From: Bradyrhizobium sp. C9
GTDB lineage: Bacteria > Pseudomonadota > Alphaproteobacteria > Rhizobiales > Xanthobacteraceae
NCBI RefSeq assembly: GCF_002532045.1
Contig: NZ_NWTG01000010.1
Span: forward strand, 186,001 to 250,000
Length of the DNA: 64,000 bases
Direction of reading: 5' to 3'
Of this stretch, positions 1-10,945 are shown piece by piece; position 1 is the stretch's first letter; each line of letters starts with the position of its first letter. The position numbers were made by a program, and so were the translations under genes. The notes beneath the pieces are model-generated. The model had not been told where the DNA came from. It worked only from the letters and a program-made list of their open reading frames with translations, and made no database searches.

Positions 1-369
1 AAGACCCGCCGCGCCGAAACCACGCTGGAAATTCCCTCCGGTGGCTCGATGGCGATGGCCGGCCTGATCCAGGACCAGACCAAGCAGGCGATCAACGGCC
101 TTCCCGGGCTGGCGTCGCTGCCTGTGCTCGGCACGCTGTTCCGCAGCCGCGACTTCGTCAACAACCAGACCGAACTGATGGTTCTGGTGACGCCCTATGT
201 CGTTCGCGCCGTGGCGCAGAAGGACCTGTCGCGTCCGGATGACGGCTTTGCCAATGCATCCGATCCGCAGGCCGACCTGCTCGGCAGCCTCAATCGCATC
301 TACGGCGTGCCCGGCCGCACCGAGCCGGCGCGGAATTACCGCGGCACCTACGGCTTTATTACCGACTGA
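1..369 (+). CDS. cpaC: CpaC/RcpA secretin of the Tad pilus, 3' end only
   Basis: Last 122 codons of an outer-membrane secretin; the 5' part lies outside the window, so the reading frame is open from base 1. The visible part is the end of the secretin barrel domain: the stretches LPGLASLPVLGTLF and TELMVLVTPYVV are the conserved C-terminal secretin signature (known for the GspD/PilQ/CpaC family). The product forms the outer-membrane channel through which the Flp pilus exits. It stops 8 bases before cpaD and leads a same-strand run of pilus genes. The identification as CpaC rather than a type II secretin rests on the cpaD-cpaE-cpaF-tadB-tadC genes that follow. Confidence 0.93.
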   Translation, partial: KTRRAETTLEIPSGGSMAMAGLIQDQTKQAINGLPGLASLPVLGTLFRSRDFVNNQTELMVLVTPYVVRAVAQKDLSRPDDGFANASDPQADLLGSLNRIYGVPGRTEPARNYRGTYGFITD

Positions 370-377
370 GGCGGACG

Positions 378-1130
378 ATGACACAGACCACACCCAGACC
401 ATCCGCCGATTACAAGCGCACCGCCGGTCTCGCCGGCGTGCTCGTCGGCCTCGCCATGACGCTCGGCGCCTGCCAGCACGCCGCCGACAACAGCTTCGCG
501 ATGGTGGACTCGCCGGCCGACTATCGCCAGCGTCACCCGATCGCGGTGACCGAGGCCGATCGCTCGATCGTGGTCTTCGTCGGCCGCAGCCGCGGCGGGC
601 TGACTGCGGAGCAGCGCGCCGAGGTGATGGGAATGGCGCAGGACTGGATGCGCGAGGGCACCGGCGCCGTCACCATCGACGTCCCCGCCGACACGCCGAA
701 CGCCCGGCCCGCGCAGGAATCGTTGCGCGAGATCCAGGCGACCTTCGCCGCCGCCGGCGTGCCGCCGCGCGGGATCCTCGTGCGCAAATACCATCCCGAG
801 AACCCGCGCCTGATGCCCGCGATCCGCGTGAACTATCCAAAGATGAAGGCTGAGGCCGGGCCGTGCGGCCTGTGGCCGGAGGATCTCGGCCCGTCGATGC
901 ACAACGGATCCTACATCCAGAACAAGCAATACTACAATTTCGGCTGCGCCAATCAGCACAACCTCGCAGCCATGGTCGAAGACCCGACTGATCTCGTGCA
1001 GCCGCGCGCGGAGACCCCTGCCTACACGTCGCGCCGCAATATCGCCTTCGAGAAGTATCGCAAGGGCACCACGACCGCCACGACGTATCCCGAGTCCGAC
1101 AGGGCCAAGCTAAGCGACACAGGAAAATGA
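378..1130 (+). CDS. cpaD: CpaD-family pilus assembly lipoprotein
   Basis: A 250-residue protein with an N-terminal hydrophobic signal and a lipobox (LGAC, lipid-modified Cys32), so it should be anchored in a membrane facing the periplasm. CpaD proteins are outer-membrane lipoproteins needed for Flp pilus biogenesis, and position between the secretin and CpaE is the standard alphaproteobacterial order. No catalytic motif is visible. The 3' end overlaps cpaE by 4 bases (ATGA), indicating translational coupling. The C-terminal 60 residues are hydrophilic and rich in Thr, Arg and Lys. Confidence 0.9.
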   Translation: MTQTTPRPSADYKRTAGLAGVLVGLAMTLGACQHAADNSFAMVDSPADYRQRHPIAVTEADRSIVVFVGRSRGGLTAEQRAEVMGMAQDWMREGTGAVTIDVPADTPNARPAQESLREIQATFAAAGVPPRGILVRKYHPENPRLMPAIRVNYPKMKAEAGPCGLWPEDLGPSMHNGSYIQNKQYYNFGCANQHNLAAMVEDPTDLVQPRAETPAYTSRRNIAFEKYRKGTTTATTYPESDRAKLSDTGK

Positions 1131-2395
1131 TCACCTACGCGCAGCAAAACTCCGAAGAGCAGACGGACGCCCCGCCGCAGGCCGTGGACGACCATATTGC
1201 TCCGGCGCCGCGGGTCTCGGTCCAGGCGTTCTGCGAGACGGTCGAGACCGCTGCCGCCGTCCAGTCGGCGGGCGAGGATCGCCGGCTGGCCAAGGCTCAC
1301 CTCAAGATCCAGATGGGCGGCATGGCGGCCGCCATCGAGGCCTATCGCTCGGCGCCGACGCCCAATGTCATCATCCTCGAGACCGAGGGCCGCAGCGACA
1401 TTCTGGCCGGGCTCGACCAGCTCGCCACCGTGTGCGACGCCGGCACCCGGGTGGTCGTGATCGGCCGGGTCAACGACGTCACGCTGTATCGCGAGCTGGT
1501 GCGCCGCGGCGTCAGCGACTACGTGATTGCGCCGGCACATGCGATCGACGTGGTGCGCGCGGTCTGCAACCTGTTCTCGGCGCCGGAAGCCAAGGCGGTC
1601 GGCCGCGTCGTCGCCGTCGTCGGCGCGAAGGGCGGCGTCGGCGCCTCGACGATTGCCCACAATATCGCCTGGGCGATCGCCCGCGATCTGGCGCTCGATT
1701 CCGTGGTCGCCGATCTCGACCTCGCATTCGGCACCGCCGGCCTCAACTACAACCAGGATCCGGCGCAAGGCATCGCGGATGCGGTGTTCTCGCCGGACCG
1801 CGTCGATACCGCCTTCGTCGACCGCCTGCTGTCGAAATGCACCGACCATCTGAGCCTGCTGGCGGCACCGGCCACGCTCGACAAGGTCTACGATTTCGGC
1901 GCCGAGGCGTTCGACGCGATTTTCGATACGCTGCGCACCACGATGCCCTGCATCGTGCTCGACGTACCGCATCAATGGTCCGGCTGGACCAAGCGCGCGC
2001 TGATCGCGGCCGACGACATCCTGATCGTGGCGGCGCCCGACCTCGCCAATCTGCGCAACGCCAAGAACATGTTCGACCTCTTGAAGGCATCACGGCCGAA
2101 CGACCGCGCGCCGCTGTACTGCCTGAACCAGGTCGGCGTGCCGAAGCGGCCGGAGATCGCGGCGAGCGAATTCGCCAAGGCGATCGAAAGCCCGCCGATC
2201 GCCGCCATCCCGTTCGATCCGCAGATCTTCGGTTCGGCCGCCAACAACGGCCAGATGATCGCGGAAATCTCCGCCAATCACCGGGCGGTCGAGATGTTTC
2301 TGCAGATGGCGCAGCGGCTGACAGGCCGCGGCGAAACCAAGAAGCCGAGGGGGTCCTTCCTGTCGCCCCTGCTCGAAAAGCTGCGGTCCAAATAG
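1127..2395 (+). CDS. cpaE: CpaE-family pilus assembly ATPase (receiver-like + MinD/ParA domain)
   Basis: A 422-residue protein. The first ~145 residues form a receiver-like domain, followed by a MinD/ParA-type nucleotide-binding domain with a deviant Walker A motif, GAKGGVGAST, at residues 166-175. In Caulobacter CpaE localises to a cell pole and helps place the Flp pilus machinery; this role is inferred here from family and context. The start overlaps the end of cpaD by 4 bases. CpaE lies in the cytoplasm and contacts the CpaF motor, encoded next. Confidence 0.92.
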   Translation: MITYAQQNSEEQTDAPPQAVDDHIAPAPRVSVQAFCETVETAAAVQSAGEDRRLAKAHLKIQMGGMAAAIEAYRSAPTPNVIILETEGRSDILAGLDQLATVCDAGTRVVVIGRVNDVTLYRELVRRGVSDYVIAPAHAIDVVRAVCNLFSAPEAKAVGRVVAVVGAKGGVGASTIAHNIAWAIARDLALDSVVADLDLAFGTAGLNYNQDPAQGIADAVFSPDRVDTAFVDRLLSKCTDHLSLLAAPATLDKVYDFGAEAFDAIFDTLRTTMPCIVLDVPHQWSGWTKRALIAADDILIVAAPDLANLRNAKNMFDLLKASRPNDRAPLYCLNQVGVPKRPEIAASEFAKAIESPPIAAIPFDPQIFGSAANNGQMIAEISANHRAVEMFLQMAQRLTGRGETKKPRGSFLSPLLEKLRSK

Positions 2396-2419
2396 TGGTC
2401 CGCGTGGAGTCAAGTCGTC

Positions 2420-3883
2420 GTGTTTGGTAAGCGTAGCGGAAACGATGGGGATATGCGGGCACCCAAGCCCGCCTTTCAGACGCCGGAGCCTGCCGGCTCG
2501 TCGCCGATCGCGCGCGAGTCCGCCGCGCCGACGATATCGTCACCGCCGCTGGCCCCTGCCAAGCCACCGCCTGCTCCCGCCGTCGAAGCCCGCCGCTCGG
2601 ACAACTACTACCAGGTCAAGGCGACGATCTTCGGCGCCCTGATCGAGGCGATCGACCTTGCCCAGCTCGCCAAGCTGGACAGCGAATCGGCGCGCGAGGA
2701 AATCCGCGACATCGTCAACGAGATCATCGCGATCAAGAACATCGTGATGTCGATCGCCGAGCAGGAAGAGCTGCTCGACGACATCTGCAACGACGTCCTC
2801 GGTTACGGACCGCTGGAGCCGCTATTGTCGCGCGACGACATCGCCGACATCATGGTCAACGGCGCCGGTACCGTGTTCATCGAAGTCGCCGGCAAGATCC
2901 AGCGCACCGGCATCCGCTTTCGCGACAACCAGCAGCTGCTCAACATCTGCCAGCGCATCGTCAGCCAGGTCGGTCGGCGCGTCGACGAGTCCTCGCCGAT
3001 CTGCGACGCTCGCCTCGCCGACGGCTCGCGCGTCAACGCCATCGTGCCGCCGCTGGCGATCGACGGGCCCGCGCTCACCATCCGCAAATTCAAGAAGGAC
3101 AAGCTGACGCTGGAGCAACTCGTCAAGTTCGGCGCGATCACGCCGGACGGGGCGACCATCCTGCAGATCATCGGCCGTGTCCGCTGCAACGTGATCATCT
3201 CGGGCGGCACCGGCTCGGGCAAGACAACGCTGCTGAACTGCCTGACCAACTATATCGAGCACGACGAACGCATCATCACCTGCGAAGACGCCGCCGAACT
3301 TCAGCTGCAGCAGCCGCATGTGGTGCGGCTGGAGACCCGGCCGCCGAACATCGAGGGCGAGGGCCAGGTCACGATGCGCGAACTGGTCCGCAACTGCCTG
3401 CGTATGCGCCCCGAGCGCATCATCGTCGGCGAAGTCCGCGGGCCCGAGGCATTCGACCTGTTGCAGGCGATGAACACCGGTCACGACGGCTCGATGGGCA
3501 CGCTGCACGCCAACAATCCACGGGAAGCACTGTCGCGCTGCGAATCCATGATCACCATGGGTGGTTTCTCGCTTCCCTCGCGCACCATTCGCGAGATGAT
3601 CTGCGCCTCGGTCGACATCATCGTGCAGGCGGCGCGCCTGCGCGACGGCTCGCGCCGTATCACCCACATCACCGAGGTGATGGGCATGGAAGGCGACACC
3701 ATCATCACCCAGGATATCTTCCTCTACGACGTGGTCGGGGAAGATGCCAACGGCAAGATCATCGGCAAGCACCGCTCGACCGGCATCGGCCGGCCGCGCT
3801 TCTGGGAGCGTGCGCGCTACTACAATGAAGAGAAGCGGCTTGCGGCGGCGCTGGATGCCTCCGACTCGCCGGCGCCGGTCTAG
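2420..3883 (+). CDS. cpaF: CpaF/TadA secretion motor ATPase
   Basis: A 487-residue type II/IV secretion superfamily ATPase that powers assembly and retraction of the Flp pilus. The Pro/Ala-rich N-terminus (to about residue 55) is followed by the ATPase region: Walker A GGTGSGKTT at 262-270 (Lys268) and a Walker B-like strand IIVGE at about 334-338, then a His box (TLHANN). The best-supported start is a GTG at 2420 with a GGAG about 10 bases upstream; the next in-frame ATG is 11 codons later. It follows cpaE after 24 bases and precedes tadB by 11, consistent with one operon. Confidence 0.95.
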   Translation: MFGKRSGNDGDMRAPKPAFQTPEPAGSSPIARESAAPTISSPPLAPAKPPPAPAVEARRSDNYYQVKATIFGALIEAIDLAQLAKLDSESAREEIRDIVNEIIAIKNIVMSIAEQEELLDDICNDVLGYGPLEPLLSRDDIADIMVNGAGTVFIEVAGKIQRTGIRFRDNQQLLNICQRIVSQVGRRVDESSPICDARLADGSRVNAIVPPLAIDGPALTIRKFKKDKLTLEQLVKFGAITPDGATILQIIGRVRCNVIISGGTGSGKTTLLNCLTNYIEHDERIITCEDAAELQLQQPHVVRLETRPPNIEGEGQVTMRELVRNCLRMRPERIIVGEVRGPEAFDLLQAMNTGHDGSMGTLHANNPREALSRCESMITMGGFSLPSRTIREMICASVDIIVQAARLRDGSRRITHITEVMGMEGDTIITQDIFLYDVVGEDANGKIIGKHRSTGIGRPRFWERARYYNEEKRLAAALDASDSPAPV

Positions 3884-3894
3884 GGAAACTCAGG

Positions 3895-4872
3895 ATGCAG
3901 ACGCAAACCCTTGCCCTGGCCTTCCTCGCCGCCGTCACCGTGGGCGGCATCGCCTGGGTCTTCCTCTATCCCTACCTTTCGGGGGAAAAGAAAGCCGAGT
4001 CGCGCCGCGCATCGGTGGCGCGCAGCGAACCGTCGACGACGCGAACCACCGACCGCACGCAGCGCTCCCGCCGCGAGCAAGTCGAAGGATCGCTGAAGGA
4101 GCTCGAGGCGCGTCGGCAGAAGGACAAGAAGGTCTCGCTCGGCGTGCGCATCTCGCAGGCCGGGCTGGAGTGGTCGGAGCAGAAATTCTGGATGATCTCC
4201 GGCGCGCTCGGCCTGTTCGGGTTCGGCATGGCATTCTTGGTCGGCGGCGGCCTGCTTGGCGCTGCCGGCATCGGCTTTGCCATGGGTCTCGGCCTGCCGC
4301 GCTGGCTGCTCGGCTTCCTGAAGAAGCGGCGGGAAAAGGCCTTCCTGAAGGCGCTGCCCGACGCCGTCGACGTCATCGTGCGCGGCATCAAGGCCGGCCT
4401 GCCGCTGTTCGAATCGCTCAAGGCGGTCGTCAACGACGCATCTGAGCCGTTGCGCAGCGAGTTCCTTGCGATCATCGAGACCCAGGCGATCGGCATGCCG
4501 CTCGGCGAGGCCTGCGCCCGGCTCTACGAACGCATGCCGCTGCCCGAGGCGAACTTCTTCGGCATCGTGATCGCGATCCAGCAGAAGTCCGGCGGCAACC
4601 TGTCGGAGGCGCTCGGCAACCTGTCGCGGGTGCTGCGCGACCGCAAGAAGATGGCTGAGAAGATCCAGGCGATGTCGATGGAAGCGAAAGCTTCCGCCGC
4701 CATCATCGGCTCGCTGCCGCCGATCGTGATGATCCTCGTGTTCCTCACGACGCCGGACTACATCGCCCTGCTGTGGACGAACTCGATGGGCCAGCTCATG
4801 CTGGTTGCCTGCGCCGTCTGGATGTCGATGGGCGTGCTGGTGATGAAGAAGATGATCAACTTCGATTTCTGA
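3895..4872 (+). CDS. tadB: TadB inner-membrane platform protein (T2SS F domain)
   Basis: A 325-residue membrane protein: one N-terminal TM segment (about 5-27), a charged Arg-rich linker, a pair of TM helices near residues 100-145, the T2SS protein-F domain (about 160-285), and a C-terminal TM segment. TadB and TadC form the inner-membrane platform that couples the CpaF motor to pilin polymerisation. It sits 11 bases after cpaF and 9 bases before tadC, the canonical order. No unusual features. Confidence 0.92.
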   Translation: MQTQTLALAFLAAVTVGGIAWVFLYPYLSGEKKAESRRASVARSEPSTTRTTDRTQRSRREQVEGSLKELEARRQKDKKVSLGVRISQAGLEWSEQKFWMISGALGLFGFGMAFLVGGGLLGAAGIGFAMGLGLPRWLLGFLKKRREKAFLKALPDAVDVIVRGIKAGLPLFESLKAVVNDASEPLRSEFLAIIETQAIGMPLGEACARLYERMPLPEANFFGIVIAIQQKSGGNLSEALGNLSRVLRDRKKMAEKIQAMSMEAKASAAIIGSLPPIVMILVFLTTPDYIALLWTNSMGQLMLVACAVWMSMGVLVMKKMINFDF

Positions 4873-4881
4873 CGGTGCGGC

Positions 4882-5856
4882 ATGATTGATATTCTGGTCT
4901 CCAAGCTCCACGACGTCAGGTTCATGACGATGCTGCTTGCCTTCATCGCGGCAAGCGCGACGGTCTACACGCTGGTGATGCCGCTGCTCGCCGGCGGCGA
5001 CCTCAACAAGCGTATGAAGGCGGTCGCCAGCGAGCGCGAGCGTCTCCGGCAGCGCGAGCGCGATCGTCTTGCCAAGACGGAGAAGGTGGCGCTGCGGCAG
5101 ACCCCGAAGCAGGTCGTCTCCAGGGTGGTGGACGATCTCAACCTCACGAAATGGCTCGCCCAGGAAGCGGCGCTCGAGAAGCTCGTGATGGCGGGCTATC
5201 GCGGTCACGCCCCCTACGTCACCTTCCTGTTCGCCCGCGCGGTGACGCCGATCGTGCTGCTGCTCGGCGCCATCGTCTATACGTTCTTCATCGCGGGCGC
5301 GAACTGGTCGCTCACGCTCAAGATCGGCATTTGCGTCGGTGCCACCTATGCCGGCCTGCAGGCGCCGATGCTGTTCCTGAAGAACGCGATCTCCAAGCGC
5401 CAGCTCCAGATCAAGCGCGCCTTCCCGGATTCGCTCGACCTGCTGCTGATCTGCATCGAGTCGGGCATGTCGGTCGAAGTCGCGTTCCGCAAGGTCGCCA
5501 ACGAGATCGTCGGACAGTCGATCGCGCTGTCGGAGGAGTTCGCGCTGACCACCGCGGAACTGTCTTATCTGCAGGACCGCAAGTCCGCCTACGAGAACCT
5601 GGCGCGCCGCACCGGGCTCGAGGGCGTGAAGTCGGTGTGCATGGCCTTGCAGCAATCCGAACGCTACGGCACGCCGCTCGGCCAGAGCCTGCGCGTGATG
5701 GCGCAGGAAAATCGCGACATGCGCATGAACGAGGCCGAGAAGAAGGCGGCGGCGCTGCCGCCCAAGCTGACCGTGCCGATGATCCTGTTCTTCCTGCCCT
5801 GCCTGTTCATCGTGATCCTCGGGCCGTCCTACATCAAGATCGCCACGATGCATTGA
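4882..5856 (+). CDS. tadC: TadC inner-membrane platform protein (T2SS F domain)
   Basis: A 324-residue paralogue of the preceding TadB: N-terminal TM segment (about 15-35), a basic coiled-coil-like segment (ERERLRQRERDRLAKTEK), two central TM helices, a T2SS F domain (about 165-290) and a C-terminal TM helix ending near the stop. It is the partner platform protein of TadB in the Flp pilus basal body. This is the last gene of the operon; two hairpins follow before the convergent TadD-like gene. Confidence 0.92.
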   Translation: MIDILVSKLHDVRFMTMLLAFIAASATVYTLVMPLLAGGDLNKRMKAVASERERLRQRERDRLAKTEKVALRQTPKQVVSRVVDDLNLTKWLAQEAALEKLVMAGYRGHAPYVTFLFARAVTPIVLLLGAIVYTFFIAGANWSLTLKIGICVGATYAGLQAPMLFLKNAISKRQLQIKRAFPDSLDLLLICIESGMSVEVAFRKVANEIVGQSIALSEEFALTTAELSYLQDRKSAYENLARRTGLEGVKSVCMALQQSERYGTPLGQSLRVMAQENRDMRMNEAEKKAAALPPKLTVPMILFFLPCLFIVILGPSYIKIATMH

Positions 5857-5882
5857 GCCGCGCCGCCGCGTCGGCCTCCTCC

Positions 5883-5981
5883 TCCCCCTGAAAGGGGGAA
5901 GGTCAGGATGGAGATCAACCGCAGACGACGCTTCATGTGGAGAGAGCAGATCCCCACCCGCTTTGCTCCGGCGAGCAAAGC
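5883..5981. terminator. Two hairpins between convergent tadC and TadD-like gene
   Basis: Hairpin 1 at 5883-5899 has a 7-bp stem (TCCCCCT / AGGGGGA) and a GAA loop. Hairpin 2 at 5960-5981 is a perfect 9-bp stem (GCTTTGCTC / GAGCAAAGC) with a 4-base loop. They lie between two convergent genes, so a bidirectional terminator role is likely. Neither has a long T-run. The C-rich/G-rich first hairpin resembles the repeats found elsewhere in this window. Confidence 0.55.
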
Positions 5982-6023
5982 GGCCTCCGCTTTTCAAGGG
6001 ACGTTTGGATCTGCCGTGTCGGC

Positions 6024-6821
6024 TTAGTCGTCCTTGGCGACGACAGGCGCGGCGCGCGAGGAAATCCGCGGACCGTCCTTGCGGTTCAGCATGTCGCGGA
6101 GATAGGCGACATTGGCCGCCGCCTCATCCGCCGGCAGGTCGGCCTTGACGATGGTCTCGGCCTCCGCGAAACGGCCCTGCAGGCCGACGACGAGCGCAAG
6201 GTTCTGCCGGATCCGGGTGTCGGCGCGGGCGCTGGCATAGGCCTTGCGCAGCGTCTCTTCCGCCTTCGGCAATTCCTTGGTCAGCATGTAGGACAGGCCG
6301 AGATTGGACAGTACCGAGGGCTCGTCCGGGGCCAGTCGAAGCGCACTGGCGTAATAGCGCCGCGCTTCGTCGTGCCGGTTCAACTTGTCGAGCGTGGTGC
6401 CCTGCACCGACAGGATCCGCCAGTCCGGATTGTCCGGACTGTGCGCGCGGCTCAGCACGTCGAATGCGGCCTGCGAATTGCCGTTGTCGGCGAGCGCACG
6501 GCCATAGGCGGCGAGCAGCGGCTTGCTGCCGGGGTTGGCGAGCGTGGCCTGCTCCAGCACGGCGCAGGCCTGCGAACGCTGTCCGGACATGCGCAACGCC
6601 TGGCCGTAAGCGATCGCAGCGTCGACATCCTTGGGATTCTTGCGATAGCGCTCGCCATAGACATCGAGATTGCGGCGCGGATCATCCGGCACCGGATCGG
6701 ACCGGGACGCGATCGATCCGGTGACATCGGACATGGTCTGGCAACCGCCAAGCCCGGCGGCGAGGACCGCCACGAGGGCTGCGGACGTAAGATGCCGGGT
6801 CAAAATGGACTGTCGACGCAT
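6024..6821 (-). CDS. TadD-like tetratricopeptide-repeat lipoprotein
   Basis: A 265-residue protein. The ATG at 6821 gives a signal peptide with lipobox LGGC (lipidated Cys27); an upstream TTG would add 9 residues with no benefit. Residues about 60-240 are built of TPR-like helical pairs (for example the units around AIAYGQALR, LLAAYGRALAD, VLSNLGLSYM and RQNLALVVGLQ). TadD proteins are TPR lipoproteins that act as pilotins for the Tad secretin. Here the gene is convergent to the tad operon rather than inside it, so TadD function is inferred from architecture and proximity. Confidence 0.78.
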   Translation of the reverse strand: MRRQSILTRHLTSAALVAVLAAGLGGCQTMSDVTGSIASRSDPVPDDPRRNLDVYGERYRKNPKDVDAAIAYGQALRMSGQRSQACAVLEQATLANPGSKPLLAAYGRALADNGNSQAAFDVLSRAHSPDNPDWRILSVQGTTLDKLNRHDEARRYYASALRLAPDEPSVLSNLGLSYMLTKELPKAEETLRKAYASARADTRIRQNLALVVGLQGRFAEAETIVKADLPADEAAANVAYLRDMLNRKDGPRISSRAAPVVAKDD

Positions 6822-7029
6822 GGCACTGTGACTCACGAAATCGGGCAAATGGATCGAGCCGAGCGTGCCAGCAATAGACTGTTAACCCTAACGTCTGGTT
6901 AACTGGCGGCACCCGCAACCGGCGCGCCGGTTCCAATCGCCGCGGGTCGCATCAACCGCGGGCGCGCTACCATCCACCGCGAAAGCCGTGTTAGTCACCA
7001 GCAACGACGCCAGAACAGCCGAGAGCCGC

Positions 7030-8409
7030 ATGCCATCCGTGTTCGAGACAGCACCCACGACCGCCGTCACGCCGATCACTTTCGTCACCAAGGCGACATG
7101 GGACGCGATCCGGAGCGAGCTGCCGGCGCCGGCGCGCCAGTTCGCGGAAGCCAATGACTTTGCGGCCAAGCCCGGCAAGGCCCTCGCTTTGCCAGCAGCC
7201 GACGGCGGCATCGCGCAGGTGCTGTTCGGACTGGAGGATGCAGACCACAAGGCGCGCGATCCGTTCCGTGCCGGCGCCCTGCCCGGCCTGCTGCCGCCGG
7301 GCGTCTACCGCTTCGCCAATGCGCCACACGACACGCGGCTTGCCGCGCTCGCCTTCGCGCTCGGCTGCTACCGCTTCGGCCGCTATCGTAAAAACAAGGC
7401 TCCCGAGGTCCGCCTGGTGCCGCCCGATGGCGTCGACACGGCCGAGATCGCGCGGATGGCGGATGCCGCGGCGCTGGCGCGCGACCTCATCAACACGCCG
7501 TCCAACGACATGGGCCCGGCCGAGCTCGCCGAGGCCGCGCGCGACCTCGCAGCGCGGTTCGGCGCCGCCTTCAATTGCATCGATGGCGACGAGCTCGCGC
7601 AGAATTTCCCGCTGATCCATGCCGTCGGCATGGCATCGACGCGTGCACCGCGGCTGATCGATCTGAGCTGGGGCGATCCGGCCCATCCGAAGGTGACGCT
7701 GGTCGGCAAAGGCGTCTGCTTCGACACCGGCGGGCTCGATCTCAAGCCGTCGAGCGGCATGCTGATCATGAAGAAGGACATGGGCGGCGCCGCCAACGTG
7801 CTGGCGCTGGCGCAGATGGTGATGGACGCGAAGCTGAAAGTGCGGCTGCGCGTGCTGATCCCGGCGGTCGAGAACGCGGTTGCCGGCAATGCGTTCCGCC
7901 CGCTCGACATCTTCAAGTCGCGCAAGGGCATCACTGTCGAGATCGGCAACACCGACGCCGAGGGGCGGCTGGTGCTCGCCGATGCGCTGGCGCTGGCCGA
8001 CGAGGAGACCCCGGACCTGCTGGTCGATCTCGGCACCCTGACCGGCGCGGCGCGCGTGGCGCTCGGCCCGGATCTGCCGCCGTTCTACACCAATGACGAG
8101 GCGCTCGCCGGCGACGTCGCAGCATATGCAAGGAGCGAGAACGACCCGTTGTGGCGGATGCCGCTGTGGCCGGCCTACGATGCCTGGCTCGACTCCAAGA
8201 CCGCCGACATCACCAACGCGCCGTCGGGCGGTTTCGCCGGCTCGATCACCTGTGCGCTGTTCCTGCAGCGCTTCGTCGAGCACGCCAGGAGCTGGCTGCA
8301 TGTCGACATCTATGGCTGGACGCCGTCGGCGAAGCCCGGCCGCCCCGAGGGCGGCGAGTGCCAGGCGGCGCGCGCGATCTACAAACTGCTGAGCCAGCGC
8401 TATGCATGA
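7030..8409 (+). CDS. M17 leucyl aminopeptidase family protein
   Basis: A 459-residue zinc/manganese aminopeptidase that removes N-terminal residues from peptides. Visible M17 hallmarks: metal-binding Lys227 and Asp232 in GKGVCFDTGG, and the signature NTDAEGRL at 307-314. The start chosen is the ATG at 7030; upstream in-frame codons lack sequence resembling the family. The N-terminal domain is shorter than in E. coli PepA, as is common for the alphaproteobacterial branch. The gene overlaps the downstream NlpC/P60 gene by 8 bases, which indicates co-expression of two peptidases. Confidence 0.92.
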   Translation: MPSVFETAPTTAVTPITFVTKATWDAIRSELPAPARQFAEANDFAAKPGKALALPAADGGIAQVLFGLEDADHKARDPFRAGALPGLLPPGVYRFANAPHDTRLAALAFALGCYRFGRYRKNKAPEVRLVPPDGVDTAEIARMADAAALARDLINTPSNDMGPAELAEAARDLAARFGAAFNCIDGDELAQNFPLIHAVGMASTRAPRLIDLSWGDPAHPKVTLVGKGVCFDTGGLDLKPSSGMLIMKKDMGGAANVLALAQMVMDAKLKVRLRVLIPAVENAVAGNAFRPLDIFKSRKGITVEIGNTDAEGRLVLADALALADEETPDLLVDLGTLTGAARVALGPDLPPFYTNDEALAGDVAAYARSENDPLWRMPLWPAYDAWLDSKTADITNAPSGGFAGSITCALFLQRFVEHARSWLHVDIYGWTPSAKPGRPEGGECQAARAIYKLLSQRYA

Positions 8410-9244
8410 TGCCAGACTGACGCCGGCCCGCGCCGACCTCGCCGCGAAATATCTCGAAGGCAAGGTGAAGGCGACGCGCTTCGTCGACGGCGAGACCTTC
8501 GAGGTCTTTGAGGCCATCGCGCCGCTGCGCCGGGCGCCGGCGGCCGATGCCGAGCAGATGACGCAGGCACTCCGGGGCGAGCGCGTCACGGTGTACGACC
8601 GCAACGGTGAAGGCTGGGCCTGGGGCCAGCTCGCCGATGACGGCTATGTCGGCTGGATAGCCGAGGCCGCCCTGACAACGCCCGGCGCGGCGCCGACGCA
8701 CAAGGTGACGGCGCTGCGCACGCTGGCGTTTCCGGGACCGTCGATCAAGCTGCCGCCGGTCGACGCGCTGACGATGGGGACCAAGCTCGCAATCACCCGC
8801 GAGGACGGTCCCTTCGCGCTGACCCGCGAGGGCTGGCACCTGCCGCGCCGGCATCTCGCCGCTCTCGATACGATGGCGCAGGATTTCGTCGCCATCGCCG
8901 AGCAGTTCGTCGGCACGCCCTATCTCTGGGGCGGCAAGTCGAGCCTCGGCATCGATTGCTCGGGCCTCGTGCAGATCGCGCTGACCGCCGCCGGCACCGG
9001 CTGCCCGCGCGACAGCGACATGCAGCAGGACGGGCTCGGCCGCGAATTGACGCCGGCGGAAGCAAAGCATCTGCAGCGCGGCGACCTGATCTTCTGGAAG
9101 GGCCATGTCGCCATCGTGCGCGATGCGACGACGATCGTGCACGCCAACGCGCATCACATGGCAACAGTGGTGGAAAACACGCAGGCTGCAATCGCGCGGA
9201 TCAAGGCCGCCGGCAGCGAGGTCGCCGCGATCAAGCGGCTGTAG
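8402..9244 (+). CDS. NlpC/P60-family cysteine peptidase with SH3-like domains
   Basis: A 280-residue protein with two SH3b-like segments (about 30-150), which in this family bind cell-wall peptides, followed by an NlpC/P60 domain. The catalytic triad is visible: Cys186 in GIDCSGL, His235 in KGHVAIV and His247 in VHANAHH. The architecture resembles gamma-D-glutamyl-diamino-acid endopeptidases (YkfC type) that act on muropeptides. No signal peptide is visible, so it is probably cytoplasmic. It is translationally coupled to the upstream aminopeptidase by an 8-base overlap. Substrate is inferred. Confidence 0.88.
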   Translation: MHDARLTPARADLAAKYLEGKVKATRFVDGETFEVFEAIAPLRRAPAADAEQMTQALRGERVTVYDRNGEGWAWGQLADDGYVGWIAEAALTTPGAAPTHKVTALRTLAFPGPSIKLPPVDALTMGTKLAITREDGPFALTREGWHLPRRHLAALDTMAQDFVAIAEQFVGTPYLWGGKSSLGIDCSGLVQIALTAAGTGCPRDSDMQQDGLGRELTPAEAKHLQRGDLIFWKGHVAIVRDATTIVHANAHHMATVVENTQAAIARIKAAGSEVAAIKRL

Positions 9245-9253
9245 CAGATCCAT

Positions 9254-9302
9254 CCCCGTCATCCCCGCGCAAAGGCGTCGCCTTTGCGCGGGGATGACGG
9301 GG
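9254..9302. repeat. Perfect 23-bp palindrome (dispersed repeat family A)
   Basis: Left arm 9254-9276, 3-base loop GTC, right arm 9280-9302; every one of the 23 positions pairs. The core (GTCATCCCCGCGCAAAGG) recurs at 33028-33078 as a 24-bp perfect palindrome with loop TTC. It lies between the convergent NlpC/P60 and yejF genes and could act as a bidirectional transcription terminator or mRNA 3' stabiliser. Confidence 0.9.
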
Positions 9303-9316
9303 GCGACATGAGTGGA

Positions 9317-10942
<1,626 letters not shown>

Positions 10943-10945
10943 GCG

